Shown here: positions 1 through 8,978 of the stretch, piece after piece
How positions within the stretch are numbered: position 1 is the stretch's first letter
Layout of the letters: each line of letters starts with the position of its first letter
NCBI RefSeq assembly: GCF_927798175.1
Contig: NZ_CAKMMP010000005.1
Location: forward strand, 186,001 to 250,000
Direction: 5' to 3'
Source of the DNA: Paenibacillus sp. JJ-223
GTDB taxonomy: Bacteria; Bacillota; Bacilli; Paenibacillales; Paenibacillaceae
Length of the DNA stretch: 64,000 nt
Program-made: the position numbers and the translations under genes
Notes under the pieces: generated by a model
The model's database searches: none
What the model was told of the DNA's origin: nothing
The model's input: only the letters and a program-made list of their open reading frames with translations

Positions 1-510
1 TTGCCCCAGCAGGGACAAGACGCTCTGGAGCGCAGCCCCTTCCTGATCCAAACGGATCGTCAACGTTTCCGACCTGGCGGATACGAGCCAGCGCGCTTGC
101 CGATGGAGCAGCATTTGCGCAATGATGATGAGCAGCGTCACTCCGGCACCCGTCCAATATAATCCCGCGCCCATGGCCAGACCCATGCCAGCCGTTGCCC
201 AAATGCCTGCGGCCGTGGTGAGTCCACGCACCGTTTGGCGCTGCGTAAAAATCATGCCGGCGCCGATGAATCCGACCCCGCTTACCACTTGTGCCGCAAT
301 CCGGGAAGGATCCAGCGACAGGTTGGTCCAGCCGGATTGATCCTGGAATCCGTATTTGGATACAACCATCATCAGCGCTGCACCTACAGCAACGACAAAA
401 TGCGTGCGGATCCCCGCTTCTTTCATCCGATTTTTCCGTTCATATCCAATGAACACACCGCACAGACCGGCGAGGACCACGCGCATCAAATATTCCCATT
501 CCATCGCCAT
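1..510 (-). CDS. MgtC/SapB family membrane protein (3' end cut by window)
   Basis: The frame is open from an ATG at 510 to the window edge, so at least 170 residues are visible and the C-terminus is missing. The N-terminal part is hydrophobic, with several membrane segments and the MgtC-type motifs 'GYERK', 'GIRTHF' and 'GVGFIGAGMI' followed by 'VRGLTTAAGIW'. A small soluble domain begins near residue 145 (SARSETLTIRL). MgtC proteins act at the membrane in Mg2+ or acid homeostasis; the exact role here is unknown. The start is supported by GAAAGGATGG just upstream. It appears to be a single gene. Confidence 0.85.
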   Translation of the reverse strand, partial: MAMEWEYLMRVVLAGLCGVFIGYERKNRMKEAGIRTHFVVAVGAALMMVVSKYGFQDQSGWTNLSLDPSRIAAQVVSGVGFIGAGMIFTQRQTVRGLTTAAGIWATAGMGLAMGAGLYWTGAGVTLLIIIAQMLLHRQARWLVSARSETLTIRLDQEGAALQSVLSLLGQ

Positions 511-621
511 CCATCCTTTCGTATCATCTCGAAACAACGCCAACAAGGCGGACATCCCATCTCAAGTATGTATATGCTTACATTCATTATCCTTTACTAA
601 TTACCCCATTTTCAAAATACT

Positions 622-645
622 TAAAAGACGAGGACCTTCGTCGGC
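622..645 (-). terminator. Probable terminator of the flavin reductase gene
   Basis: On the minus strand GACGA-AGGTCC-TCGTC is followed by TTTT about 30 bases after the stop codon. The stem is short. Confidence 0.4.
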
Positions 646-674
646 CCCCGCCCTCTCTTCTTTCTTACGTCCGA

Positions 675-1352
675 TCACTTCCTCGCCCTAAAGCTCTCTC
701 CATGCTTCTCCCCGAGTCCGTAGTAGTGCCGAAAATTATAAATAAGCGGATCCCATCTTTCCGGATCAATATGGTCCTGAGCAGAGATGATCCCCGGATG
801 GGCATGTACCATTAGCGCCTTAGCTTCAACAATCGCCATAAACGGCGTATGTTGGGGTATGCGAATATGCTGCACCGAGGCTTCGATTTGGAGCGCGCAT
901 TCGGCGATCCGATCAGGACGAACTTCTGCCGAACGCTGTGACGTAAACCCCGCAGCCTCGAACTTGTCCGAGCAGAATCGATATCCCATTTCCGCTTTTT
1001 CCTCAGGAACCGGACTTTTGCCTGTATACTTTCCCAAAAGCTCAACCTGTCTCCATAAGGTGGCATCCGGCAAATTAATAACACATTCCTTATGCCTGCT
1101 CAAGTTATCGAAAGCCTGCCCTTGAACGCCTAACCCAAGCACGACGCAATCTCCCAGAGCCCATGACGACGATAACGGGGATATGTTGGTTGACCCGTCC
1201 TCATTCAGCGTGCTGAGCAGCAGCACGGGTGTGCCATAATATAAAATATTCGGGCGGATCACTTCATGAAGCTCCACCGATTTTTCATGAAAAGTCCTGG
1301 TTTCACAGCTGTTGTTATGCTCCATATGATCCTTCAGATAGCGATGTCCCAT
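675..1352 (-). CDS. Flavin reductase family protein
   Basis: 225 residues. The segment around 'GTPVLLLSTLNEDGSTNISPLSSSW' and 'CVINLP' fits the FMN-binding split-barrel of the flavin reductase/DIM6-NTAB family. Such proteins reduce or bind flavin and act in the cytoplasm; the substrate is not evident. A TTG upstream (1379) would also be in frame, but GGAGGAAGG sits 4 bases before the ATG at 1352, so I place the start there. An ArsR-type regulator is transcribed divergently from the 130-base gap, suggesting it controls this gene. Confidence 0.8.
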   Translation of the reverse strand: MGHRYLKDHMEHNNSCETRTFHEKSVELHEVIRPNILYYGTPVLLLSTLNEDGSTNISPLSSSWALGDCVVLGLGVQGQAFDNLSRHKECVINLPDATLWRQVELLGKYTGKSPVPEEKAEMGYRFCSDKFEAAGFTSQRSAEVRPDRIAECALQIEASVQHIRIPQHTPFMAIVEAKALMVHAHPGIISAQDHIDPERWDPLIYNFRHYYGLGEKHGESFRARK

Positions 1353-1481
1353 GTATCCTTCCTCCATTCCATCCTTCAAAAACGACTTCTTTCATAGCGA
1401 CGACATGCATCCGACCTTCGGGGCAGATTTTTCGTGCCTGATTGCATTGTAATACGGCAATTGTTCAGTTATCATCGAAGT

Positions 1482-2174
1482 ATGAATGCATACCCTAATA
1501 TTTCAGCGATTGCATCATTAATCGCGGACCCCAGTCGTGCCGTATTTATGGAAGCCTTGCTGGACGGGAGAGCATTGCCTGCCGGCGAACTCGCTTATAT
1601 GGCGGGGGTGACTCCCCAAACCGCAAGCAACCACCTGGCCAAATTGGTAGAAGGCGGATTACTCGTTGTGGAACGTCAGGGCAGGCATCGGTATTATCGC
1701 CTGGCCAGTCATGACATTGCCTTTTTGATCGAAACGATGGCAAGCATCGCTCCCCCTGTCTCCGTACGTTCCCTCAAACAATCCGATCAGCTGCAACAGC
1801 TGAGTTCCGCCCGCACCTGTTACAATCATCTGGCCGGAAAGTTGGGTATCGCCCTCTGCGACGCCTTGTTGCAGAAAGGCTATATCGAGGACGATGGCCA
1901 GAACAAGGATTATCACATTCCAACGAAAGGATATGAATGGTTTGAGTCGTTCGGAATCGACCTTTCGCATCGATCCGGAACGCGCAGAGCAATCGCACGC
2001 AAGTGCCTGGATTGGAGCGAACGCAGGTTCCATATCTCCGGCCTGCTCGGTGATCAACTGGAACGGCGACTGGCGGAGCTTGGATGGACGCGCCGCAAAA
2101 CAGGCAGCCGTGCCGTCGAAGTGACGGAAGAAGGTAAACAAGGCTTGTCAAACATGCTCGGAATCGTATTGTGA
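1482..2174 (+). CDS. ArsR-family winged-helix transcriptional regulator
   Basis: 230 residues from the ATG at 1482. Residues about 5-75 form an ArsR winged helix (ADPSRAVFMEALLDGRALPAGELA, then 'TPQTASNHLAKL' as recognition helix and 'GRHRYYRL' as wing). The C-terminal half is a second, mostly helical domain seen in long ArsR proteins of Gram-positive bacteria. No obvious metal-binding cysteine motif is seen. An upstream ATG at 1434 exists, but the family fold begins at MNAYPNISAIASL. It is divergent from the flavin reductase and probably regulates it and itself. Confidence 0.8.
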   Translation: MNAYPNISAIASLIADPSRAVFMEALLDGRALPAGELAYMAGVTPQTASNHLAKLVEGGLLVVERQGRHRYYRLASHDIAFLIETMASIAPPVSVRSLKQSDQLQQLSSARTCYNHLAGKLGIALCDALLQKGYIEDDGQNKDYHIPTKGYEWFESFGIDLSHRSGTRRAIARKCLDWSERRFHISGLLGDQLERRLAELGWTRRKTGSRAVEVTEEGKQGLSNMLGIVL

Positions 2175-2190
2175 ATCAAAAATAAGAAAC

Positions 2191-2240
2191 TAAAAAATCC
2201 TCTTCACTGGAATCGTTAACCGATTCACGTGAAGAGGATT
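2191..2240 (-). terminator. Strong terminator behind the tRNA genes
   Basis: A 12-bp perfect stem (2196-2207 with 2229-2240) is followed on the minus strand by TTTTTT. It terminates the leftward tRNA transcript and may also serve the ArsR gene from the other side. Confidence 0.8.
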
Positions 2241-2299
2241 CATATTTTGCTCCGACGAACCTTTAGGGTTCTCATCCCTGGCAATGAAGATTATTCATA

Positions 2300-2388
2300 C
2301 GGAGAGAGAGGGATTCGAACCCTCGCACCGCTTACGCAGTCTAACCCCTTAGCAGAGGGTCCCCTTATAGCCACTTGGGTATCTCTCC
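2300..2388 (-). tRNA. tRNA-Ser (GCT)
   Basis: Cloverleaf on the minus strand: acceptor GGAGAGA/TCTCTCC, anticodon loop CTGCTAA giving anticodon GCT, a long variable arm typical of serine tRNA, and T-arm GAGGGTTCGAATCCCTC. The 3' CCA is not encoded. It follows tRNA-Asn with an 8-base gap. Confidence 0.95.
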
Positions 2389-2395
2389 AAAGAAA

Positions 2396-2471
2396 TGGCT
2401 CCCCGAACAGGACTCGAACCTGTGACAACTCGATTAACAGTCGAGTGCTCTACCAACTGAGCTATCAGGGA
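2396..2471 (-). tRNA. tRNA-Asn (GTT)
   Basis: Cloverleaf on the minus strand: acceptor TCCCTGA/TCGGGGA, anticodon loop CTGTTAA giving anticodon GTT, T-arm ACAGGTTCGAGTCCTGT, discriminator G, and an encoded CCA at 2398-2396. Asn followed by Ser downstream of an SprT gene matches my memory of the start of the B. subtilis trnS cluster. Confidence 0.95.
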
Positions 2472-2614
2472 ATATTTTTAGTGGATAAAAATAATTTAAC
2501 ATGATTGGCTTGCCAAGTCAATAACGTTGACACTGTTTTAAACATTTTTTTGCAGCATTTTTCTCTTATGAGACAACTTCCGCTTCTTCTTGTGTCCGTA
2601 TACGCGCTCTGCAA

Positions 2615-3082
2615 TCATGACGACATGTCGCGCAGCTCCAACTTTCCCGTGCAGCGTCCGCAGCGATAACGCTTCGGGTCCATTTTGCGTTTACGCAAGT
2701 ATTCGGTGCCACAGCTTTTGCAAACCAGTTTATAGCGATAAGGCAGCGTCTTTCTCCCCATCCCGTCCGGCAGGGACTGGCAGAACCGGGAACCTCCCAC
2801 TTTTTGCAGCAATGCCTTGAACTCCGGATCCCGATGACGATAACCACGCCCCCGGATATGCAAATGGTAGTGACACAGCTCATGCTTGATAATTTTTTCG
2901 ACCTCTTCCCGTCCGTGCACTTCAAGCTGACGAGGATTGATCTCGATCCGGTGGCTTTTCAGCATGTATCGTCCGCCCGTCGTCGACAAACGAGGATTGA
3001 ATAGCGCCTCATGCGTAAACGGGACTCCAAAGTGCTCCAGAGACACCTGCTCGATCCATTGCTGCAATTCGTCATTCTCCAC
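2615..3082 (-). CDS. SprT-like zinc metalloprotease-type protein
   Basis: 155 residues. The zinc-binding motif HELCHYH lies near residue 68, and the C-terminus has a two-pair zinc ribbon (CKSCGTEY ... YRCGRCTGKL). This is the SprT/YdcK family layout and usual length. The function in Firmicutes is not well defined; the family resembles DNA-protein crosslink proteases. GTG start at 3082, preceded by AAAGGAGAGG at good spacing. The tRNA genes lie directly downstream on the same strand, as in B. subtilis. Confidence 0.85.
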   Translation of the reverse strand: MENDELQQWIEQVSLEHFGVPFTHEALFNPRLSTTGGRYMLKSHRIEINPRQLEVHGREEVEKIIKHELCHYHLHIRGRGYRHRDPEFKALLQKVGGSRFCQSLPDGMGRKTLPYRYKLVCKSCGTEYLRKRKMDPKRYRCGRCTGKLELRDMSS

Positions 3083-3199
3083 TGATTTCCTCTCCTTTGG
3101 TGCAGGCCAATCTTTTTGTTTGCAAGCATACCCTTGAATTGTAACCGTTTCGTGGGCTACACTGTCAAGTAGAATGTATGAGGGGAGCTACGACTCGTT

Positions 3200-3556
3200 A
3201 TGCCGAAAATGCGTTACGTCATTTTGCAACAGGCAGGGCACCTGCAATTTGTGGAGATGCCGGCCGATTATGCCTATCAATTGAGTGCGCTCAATCTGCG
3301 CCTGCACAAGGAAATCGACAAACTCACGGCTGCAGATGTACCCGAACTGCCTCGGGCCGTTGCGGAATGCGACAATCTTGATTTGCTGAGCGAGCAATGG
3401 GTGATCGTTTCCGGGATGGATTACATCAACGCGCTGGAGCAGAGTTTTGCCAGTCTGAAAGAGAACCATTACCCGTTGATTGCGCTTCTCACCGAAATTC
3501 GTGCGCTGCAAGCTCAATTGGAGCAATGGTACGAGGAAGAAGCCGAAGCGCTCTGA
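3200..3556 (+). CDS. Conserved hypothetical protein, 118 residues
   Basis: The protein is soluble and acidic, with a helical pattern (LNLRLHKEIDKLTAADVPELPRA, then a helix ending QAQLEQWYEEEAEAL). No catalytic motif, signal peptide or membrane segment is visible. GAGGGGAG precedes the ATG, and the gene lies between sprT (divergent) and cmpA (same strand). I do not recognise a named family; codon use and the ribosome site support a real gene. Confidence 0.65.
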   Translation: MPKMRYVILQQAGHLQFVEMPADYAYQLSALNLRLHKEIDKLTAADVPELPRAVAECDNLDLLSEQWVIVSGMDYINALEQSFASLKENHYPLIALLTEIRALQAQLEQWYEEEAEAL

Positions 3557-3823
3557 TCGACTCGTATACACCCATAGGCAGAATACCCAACCTGAAAGTG
3601 CATTTTCCCCAACCGGAGGATGCGCTTTTTTGCGCTGTATGGCCCAACGTCGCTCATCTTGTATGCATGAACTCCAAGAAAAGCTTTCACCTGAACCGAG
3701 CAGCTATGAGGAGCTATGCTGGCATTGAATTTTCCAACGTTCATGCCCGGGTTATTCCGCACGGGTCAGGCTATAGCCACATATGCTAACGTACAGATGA
3801 AAACGCAAGAGGAGGAGATACCC

Positions 3824-3970
3824 TTGCCCCAATGGCTTTGCAATCAACTGATGCGGGCATTCCACAAAAAGGATAGCCGCCAGATCAAACTCCTGAACGA
3901 ATGCTGGTTCTTTTATCGGAACAAACCGAGCAATAGCAGCGTATCTCGCAGCGCAGACAGTGAAATGTGA
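3824..3970 (+). CDS. cmpA: Cortex morphogenetic protein CmpA
   Basis: 48 residues from a TTG start: MPQWLCNQLMRAFHKKDS, then RQIKLLNECWFFYRNK. The pattern PxWLxxQLxxAFxxKDxRQIKLLNxCWxFYRxK is the conserved CmpA signature of endospore formers, where it acts with SpoIVA/ClpXP in quality control of spore coat and cortex assembly. AAGAGGAGGAG lies 6 bases before the TTG, which fixes the start; the longer reading frame from 3716 has no ribosome site. The C-terminus is about 10 residues longer than in B. subtilis and looks unstructured. The gene is monocistronic with a hairpin behind it. Confidence 0.85.
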   Translation: MPQWLCNQLMRAFHKKDSRQIKLLNECWFFYRNKPSNSSVSRSADSEM

Positions 3971-3981
3971 CGAGCCCTTCA

Positions 3982-4000
3982 CGGGCGCAGCCCGCTTTTT
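3982..4000 (+). terminator. Terminator of cmpA
   Basis: CGGGC-GCA-GCCCG followed by CTTTTT, 12 bases after the cmpA stop. The stem is only 5 bp, though a competing GCCC/GGGC hairpin lies just before it. Confidence 0.5.
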
Positions 4001-4041
4001 CGTTCGGACCGGTCGCGGAACACAACGAAGCCCATACATGA

Positions 4042-4076
4042 CAAAAACAGCCTCCCCGGAAAGGGAAGGCTGTTCT
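4042..4076 (-). terminator. Terminator of tex
   Basis: On the minus strand AACAGCCTTCCC pairs with GGGAGGCTGTT and is followed by TTTGT, 19 bases past the tex stop. Confidence 0.8.
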
Positions 4077-4094
4077 CTGTGCGTGGTGTGCCGA

Positions 4095-6323
4095 TCATGA
4101 GGACTGCTGAGCCGAAGCCGGCTTTTTCATGGTCAGCCCAACGCGGCCTTTTTTGACATCCACGTGAAGTACCCACACCGTCACATTATCGCCTACGGAT
4201 ACGACATCCATCGGATGTTTGACGTACCCGTTGCTAAGCTGCGAAATGTGGACAAGCCCATCGCTCTTAATGCCGATGTCTACGAAGGCGCCAAAATCGA
4301 TCACGTTGCGCACCGTACCTTGCAGTTCCATGCCTGGAACCAGATCTTCGATTTTCAGGACGTCCGTGCGGAAAATCGGCAGCGGCATCTCTTCGCGCGG
4401 ATCGCGGCCCGGACGCTGCAGGCTGTCCAAAATGTCGCGCAGCGTAGGCACGCCAACGCCCAGCTTGGCAGCCAATTGCTCCGGATTTTGCCGGGAGAGC
4501 AATTCCGACAATTCTTTGCTGCCCAGCTTGTCCAGACCGATGTTCAGCTCGGCGAACAACTGGTCGACCACCTTGTAGGACTCAGGATGAATCGGGGTGC
4601 GGTCCAGCGGATTGTCTCCTTCGCCGATGCGCATGAAGCCGACGCACTGCTCATACGTTTTCGCGCCCAGACGCGGCACTTTCTGCAGCTGGCGGCGGTT
4701 CGAGAAGCGCCCGTTCTCTTCACGGAACTTCACGATGTTTTTCGCGATGGTCGCATTCACGCCAGCCACGTAGGACAACAGCGAAGGCGAAGCCGTATTG
4801 ACGTCGACCCCGACATGGTTGACCGCCGATTCGACGACAGCTTTCAAGCTCTCCTCCAGCACTTTCTGGGAAACATCATGCTGATACTGTCCGACGCCGA
4901 TCGCTTTGGGATCGATTTTGACCAGTTCAGCCAGCGGATCCTGTACCCGGCGAGCGATGGAGGCCGCGCTCCGTTCGGCCACGTCCAGATCCGGGAACTC
5001 CTCCTGGGCGAGTTTGGAAGCGGAGTATACGCTCGCTCCAGCCTCGTTGACGATCAGGTATACCAGGTTGTCGTCCCCGTTCTCTTGAATGATCTCGGCA
5101 ACGAACTGTTCCGTTTCGCGCGATGCCGTACCATTGCCAATGACGATCAGACCGATGTCGTACTGTTTAATGATGCGATGGAAGACTTCCGCAGCTTCGC
5201 GTTTTTTGTTGTTCGGCGGCGTCGGGTACGTGACGGCAACCTCAAGCAGTTTGCCCGTATCGTCCACAACGGCCAGCTTGCAGCCGGTCCGGTATGCCGG
5301 GTCCACGCCCAGCACGCTTTTGCCGTGGATCGGCGGTTGCAGCAGCAGGTTGCGCAGGTTGGCCGAGAAGACGGAAATCGCCTGGGCCTCGCCCTTCTCC
5401 GTCAGCTCTGCCCGGACTTCGCGTTCGATTGAAGGAGCAATCAGCCGTTTGTAGGCATCTTCGATGACGGCGCGCAAAATATCCTGCACGGCGGAAGCGC
5501 CTTTAATGATCTGGCCTTCCATGTGACGATGGGCCGACTCCGGCTGGACTTCAAGCCCGACCTTGAGAATGCCTTCGCGCTCTCCGCGGTTAATGGCCAG
5601 AATCCGGTGCGGCGGCATTTTTTTGGCCAGCTCGCGATAGCTGTAGTAGTTCTCGTACACGGATTCCTGTTCCGCATCTTTCGCTTCGGAAGTCAACATG
5701 CCATGATCAAGCGTATATCTGCGAATCCAGGCGCGAATTGCTGCATCGTCGGCCACGTTCTCGGCAAGGATATCCTTGGCTCCCTGGAGTGCGGCATCCG
5801 CGTCGTCCACCCCAAGCTCGGCATTCACGTAACGTGCGGCTTCCTCCGCCACGTTCCCTTGTTTCGGTTGAGCCCAGATCCAGGCCGCGAGCGGCTCCAA
5901 ACCTTTCTCCTTCGCCACGCTGGCACGTGTCTTGCGTTTCTGGCGATAAGGGCGGTACAGGTCTTCCACTTCCTGCAATTTGACCGCCTTCGTGATGGAC
6001 GTTTTCAATTCCTCGGTCAGTTTGCCCTGTTCTTCGATGATGCGGATGACTTCGACTTTTCGGTCTTCGAGGTTGCGCAGGTATACGATGCGTTCTTCAA
6101 TCTGCCGCAGCTGGTTTTCGTCGAGCTCGCCCGTCATTTCTTTGCGGTAACGGGCAATAAACGGAATCGTATTCCCCTCATCCAGCAGCTCCGTGGTTGT
6201 ACGGATCTGTTTGAGCGATAACGACAGTTCCTTCGCAACTTGTTTTACAATACGTTCATGGCGTTCAGCCTTTATTTTCTCTTCATTCATTTCCATAACC
6301 GTTTCCTGTTCAGACAAATCCAA
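4095..6323 (-). CDS. tex: Tex-family S1 RNA-binding protein
   Basis: 742 residues, the normal length. In order: an N-terminal helical region beginning near ERIVKQVAKELSLSLKQI, a YqgF/RNase H-like domain (SVLGVDPAYRTGCKLAVVD near residue 340), helix-hairpin-helix motifs (VNTASPSLLSYVAGVNATIAKNI, about 515-545), and a C-terminal S1 domain (GMELQGTVRNVIDFGAFVDIG, about 655-725). Tex binds nucleic acids and is linked to transcription and translation quality control. The frame opens at a TTG at 6323; a second TTG at 6317 has better spacing to GAGGG, so the start is uncertain by two codons. In B. subtilis (ydcI) it also sits beside sprT. Confidence 0.92.
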   Translation of the reverse strand: MDLSEQETVMEMNEEKIKAERHERIVKQVAKELSLSLKQIRTTTELLDEGNTIPFIARYRKEMTGELDENQLRQIEERIVYLRNLEDRKVEVIRIIEEQGKLTEELKTSITKAVKLQEVEDLYRPYRQKRKTRASVAKEKGLEPLAAWIWAQPKQGNVAEEAARYVNAELGVDDADAALQGAKDILAENVADDAAIRAWIRRYTLDHGMLTSEAKDAEQESVYENYYSYRELAKKMPPHRILAINRGEREGILKVGLEVQPESAHRHMEGQIIKGASAVQDILRAVIEDAYKRLIAPSIEREVRAELTEKGEAQAISVFSANLRNLLLQPPIHGKSVLGVDPAYRTGCKLAVVDDTGKLLEVAVTYPTPPNNKKREAAEVFHRIIKQYDIGLIVIGNGTASRETEQFVAEIIQENGDDNLVYLIVNEAGASVYSASKLAQEEFPDLDVAERSAASIARRVQDPLAELVKIDPKAIGVGQYQHDVSQKVLEESLKAVVESAVNHVGVDVNTASPSLLSYVAGVNATIAKNIVKFREENGRFSNRRQLQKVPRLGAKTYEQCVGFMRIGEGDNPLDRTPIHPESYKVVDQLFAELNIGLDKLGSKELSELLSRQNPEQLAAKLGVGVPTLRDILDSLQRPGRDPREEMPLPIFRTDVLKIEDLVPGMELQGTVRNVIDFGAFVDIGIKSDGLVHISQLSNGYVKHPMDVVSVGDNVTVWVLHVDVKKGRVGLTMKKPASAQQSS

Positions 6324-6526
6324 TCCCTCTTTCCTTCCTGAATCGTACAGATCAGGCTATGTTCGGGGCAGCCGCGCTGCTGTAATCCCATATGTAACCT
6401 GCCACTTGAACAGGTTTCCCTTTTTTATATTATCACAAAATTCCGTGCAGATTTCCAGCAATCGTGCGCATAGCAAGTTCTTACAGCTCAGAACCAACCC
6501 CAATCCCTTTCCCGGCGACCGCAAAG

Positions 6527-6564
6527 AAGGGCCGAAACACATCTTCCAATGCATTTCGGCCCTG
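6527..6564 (-). terminator. Probable terminator of the alpha-galactosidase gene
   Basis: GGGCCGAAA (6529-6537) pairs with TTTCGGCCC (6554-6562), and TTCTTT follows on the minus strand. It lies 30 bases beyond the stop. Confidence 0.6.
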
Positions 6565-6591
6565 TTAGGATCGGATGGTTTAATTTAAGCC

Positions 6592-8781
6592 TCAAACACG
6601 TTCGAAGCGGAACATTTCGCTCAGGTAATCTCCTTTGGCTGCACCAACCGCAATGCCGCCATACATCAGCGCATCTCCGGTGAACGTTTCGGACCCGCCT
6701 TTCAAGCGATAATCCGCTTCCGGATCAAGCCCTTTCAGTTTCAGGCGCTGCAGCGGCGCATTCGGCTCGGACAGCACGCGGAAGTAAAAGACGACAACCT
6801 CGCTTCCGTCCGGCGACGTGAACATCCAGGCCGTTTCGTTGCCTTCGAACGGGCTGAGGAGACGACGGAACGTACCGAACTGGATCGTTCCGCGAATTTC
6901 CTTGTACAACTCGACCTGTGCCTTCACGATTTCATTCTCTTCTTCGGTGAAGCGAGTCAGGTCGAGTTCGTATCCGAAGTTGCCGGACATGGCTACATGC
7001 CCGCGGATTTCCAGGGAAGTGATCCGGTTCACCTGGTGATTCGGAACAGCAGAAATATGGGATCCCATCGAGCTTACCGGATATACGAGGCTCGTTCCGT
7101 ACTGGATGCGCAAACGCGAGATGGCATCCGTGTTGTCGCTGGTCCATGTTTGCGGCATGTAATACAACATGCCCGGATCGAAACGGCCGCCGCCGCCCGA
7201 ACAGCTTTCGAACAAAATGTGCGGGAACGAAGACGTGACGCGTTCCATAACGTCGTACAATCCAAGCATGTAGCGGTGAGCCGTCTCGCGCTGGCGATCC
7301 GGTGGCAGCAATGCGGAACCCACTTCGGTCATGTTGCGGTTCATATCCCATTTCACGTAGGAAATCGGGGCAGAGCCCAGAACGTCGCTGAGCATGCGAA
7401 CAATTTCGTCACGCACGTCCTGGCGGGAGAAATCCAGCACGAGCTGCTGTCGGCCTTCGGTGCGGCGACGGTCAGGAACATGCAGGCACCAATCCGGATG
7501 GGCCTTATACAGCTCACTGTCCGGCGATACCATTTCCGGTTCGAACCAGAGCCCGAACTGCATGTCCAATCCGGTTACCCTGTTGGCCAGATCCTCCAGG
7601 CCGGCGGGCAGCTTGCTTTTATCGACGAACCAGTCACCCAGCGAGGAATTGTCGCTGTCGCGATGGCCGAACCAACCGTCATCCAAGACGAACAACTCAA
7701 TGCCGAGCTTCTTGCCCGCTTGGGCGATCTGCTCAATCTTGTCCGCATTGAAAGCGAAATAAGTCGCTTCCCAGTTGTTGACGAGCACCGGGCGCTCCGC
7801 ATTGCGGAACCGGCCGCGCGCCAGTCGTTCGCGATAAAGCTCATGAAAGGACTGAGACATGCCGTCCAAACCGGTATCCGAATATACCATCACCGTTTCC
7901 GGCGTCTGGAACGCTTCCCCGGAGTCCAGCTTCCAGCTGAAATCGAACGGGTTGATGCCCATGGACAGGCGGGTGGTTTTGAACTGATCCACTTCAGCCT
8001 GCGCCGTGAAGCTTCCGCTGTAGACAAGGCTGAAGCCGTACACCTCGCCATGATCCTCGTCGGTGCCCGGCGTCAGCAGCGCCAAGAACGGGTTCTGCTG
8101 ATGGCCGCTCGCACCGCGGCGGCTCTCCACGCCTTGCATGCCGGAAGCCAGCGCTCTGCGCACCACGTCGCGCTCGCGCGTCCACGCACCGGATAGGTGA
8201 AGCAGTTCGTATCGGTCATGCGGAAAGTCAACGGACATGCTGAGCGCGCGCACGAGGTTTACCGCGGTAGCGCTGTCATTAATGACCCGCATGGAACGCG
8301 TAATCGCGTTGAACTTGTCGAATGCCGTGTAAGAAAGCTCGATGCGCACGCCTGCCACGCGATCTTCCAGCTCGATCACAAGCGTATCGGCTTCATCGGC
8401 CGATTCCACGTAAGTGGCCGGCAAGCCTTCCAGCACGGGTTTGCCTTGCTCCAATCGATGACCGACATAAGTAAACTCGGTAATCATCGATCCGTTGGCC
8501 AGCTGCAGCTGCACGGACGGGTGGCGGAAATCGCTCGTTCCATATACCGGCAGTTCCTGCGCCAATGTATCGAATGAAATGGTGCGATCTTCCGGCACGG
8601 GGTTAGGGCTGAACGATGCCCGTTCCGTGCGAACGTGAAGCCAGCCCAGATCGGTGTCTCGCAATTTTTTGCCGTAATACAGATGCACTAAATGCCCCGA
8701 AGGCATGACCTGAAATACGTAGCTTGCCTTGCGGGTCTGCAGATGAAACTGAAGCTTGTCCGGATTGATCAAAATGCTCAT
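6592..8781 (-). CDS. Alpha-galactosidase, glycoside hydrolase family 36
   Basis: 729 residues, the full GH36 length, with no signal peptide, so cytoplasmic. An N-terminal beta-sandwich is followed by a (beta/alpha)8 barrel. The family motifs are present: YVKWDMNR near residue 479 (nucleophile Asp) and CSGGGGRFDPGMLYY ... WTSDNTD (acid/base Asp), plus 'LDDGWFGHRD'. It releases galactose from melibiose/raffinose-type oligosaccharides. GGAGGAAG lies before the ATG. No transporter for these sugars is adjacent. It occupies the place where B. subtilis carries the sigB operon between ndoA and tex. Confidence 0.92.
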   Translation of the reverse strand: MSILINPDKLQFHLQTRKASYVFQVMPSGHLVHLYYGKKLRDTDLGWLHVRTERASFSPNPVPEDRTISFDTLAQELPVYGTSDFRHPSVQLQLANGSMITEFTYVGHRLEQGKPVLEGLPATYVESADEADTLVIELEDRVAGVRIELSYTAFDKFNAITRSMRVINDSATAVNLVRALSMSVDFPHDRYELLHLSGAWTRERDVVRRALASGMQGVESRRGASGHQQNPFLALLTPGTDEDHGEVYGFSLVYSGSFTAQAEVDQFKTTRLSMGINPFDFSWKLDSGEAFQTPETVMVYSDTGLDGMSQSFHELYRERLARGRFRNAERPVLVNNWEATYFAFNADKIEQIAQAGKKLGIELFVLDDGWFGHRDSDNSSLGDWFVDKSKLPAGLEDLANRVTGLDMQFGLWFEPEMVSPDSELYKAHPDWCLHVPDRRRTEGRQQLVLDFSRQDVRDEIVRMLSDVLGSAPISYVKWDMNRNMTEVGSALLPPDRQRETAHRYMLGLYDVMERVTSSFPHILFESCSGGGGRFDPGMLYYMPQTWTSDNTDAISRLRIQYGTSLVYPVSSMGSHISAVPNHQVNRITSLEIRGHVAMSGNFGYELDLTRFTEEENEIVKAQVELYKEIRGTIQFGTFRRLLSPFEGNETAWMFTSPDGSEVVVFYFRVLSEPNAPLQRLKLKGLDPEADYRLKGGSETFTGDALMYGGIAVGAAKGDYLSEMFRFERV

Positions 8782-8831
8782 ATGCTTCCTCCACTCTGTA
8801 TATCTTTCTCGTAAACGGTTTCTCCGGTACC

Positions 8832-8868
8832 ATTATAGCGAAAACCCTTTAATTGTTCTACGCTTTCA
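8832..8868 (-). promoter_or_regulatory. Promoter of the alpha-galactosidase gene, with a cre-like site
   Basis: A perfect -10 TATAAT (8837-8832) is preceded at 17 bp by a weak -35 TAGAAC (8860-8855). The overlapping TGAAAGCGTAGAACA (8868-8854) resembles a CcpA cre site but has about three mismatches, so catabolite control is only a suggestion. Confidence 0.4.
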
Positions 8869-8978
8869 CAACGCTTGATGAAGCTGGACATGCAAAGAGC
8901 GCACAGCCCCCTCTAGGACGGCCGTACGCTCCCTTAACAAACTGCGGTTATGATAGTGTTCTTCCTGGGAACCGCATT

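Noticed and set aside
3716..3823. N-terminal extension of cmpA
   Set aside because: No ribosome site at 3716, and the conserved protein starts at the TTG at 3824, behind AAGAGGAGGAG.
4164..5432. Long plus-strand frame of 422 codons
   Set aside because: It is antisense to tex, has no ribosome site and an odd His/Arg-rich composition, as expected of a shadow frame in GC-rich coding DNA.
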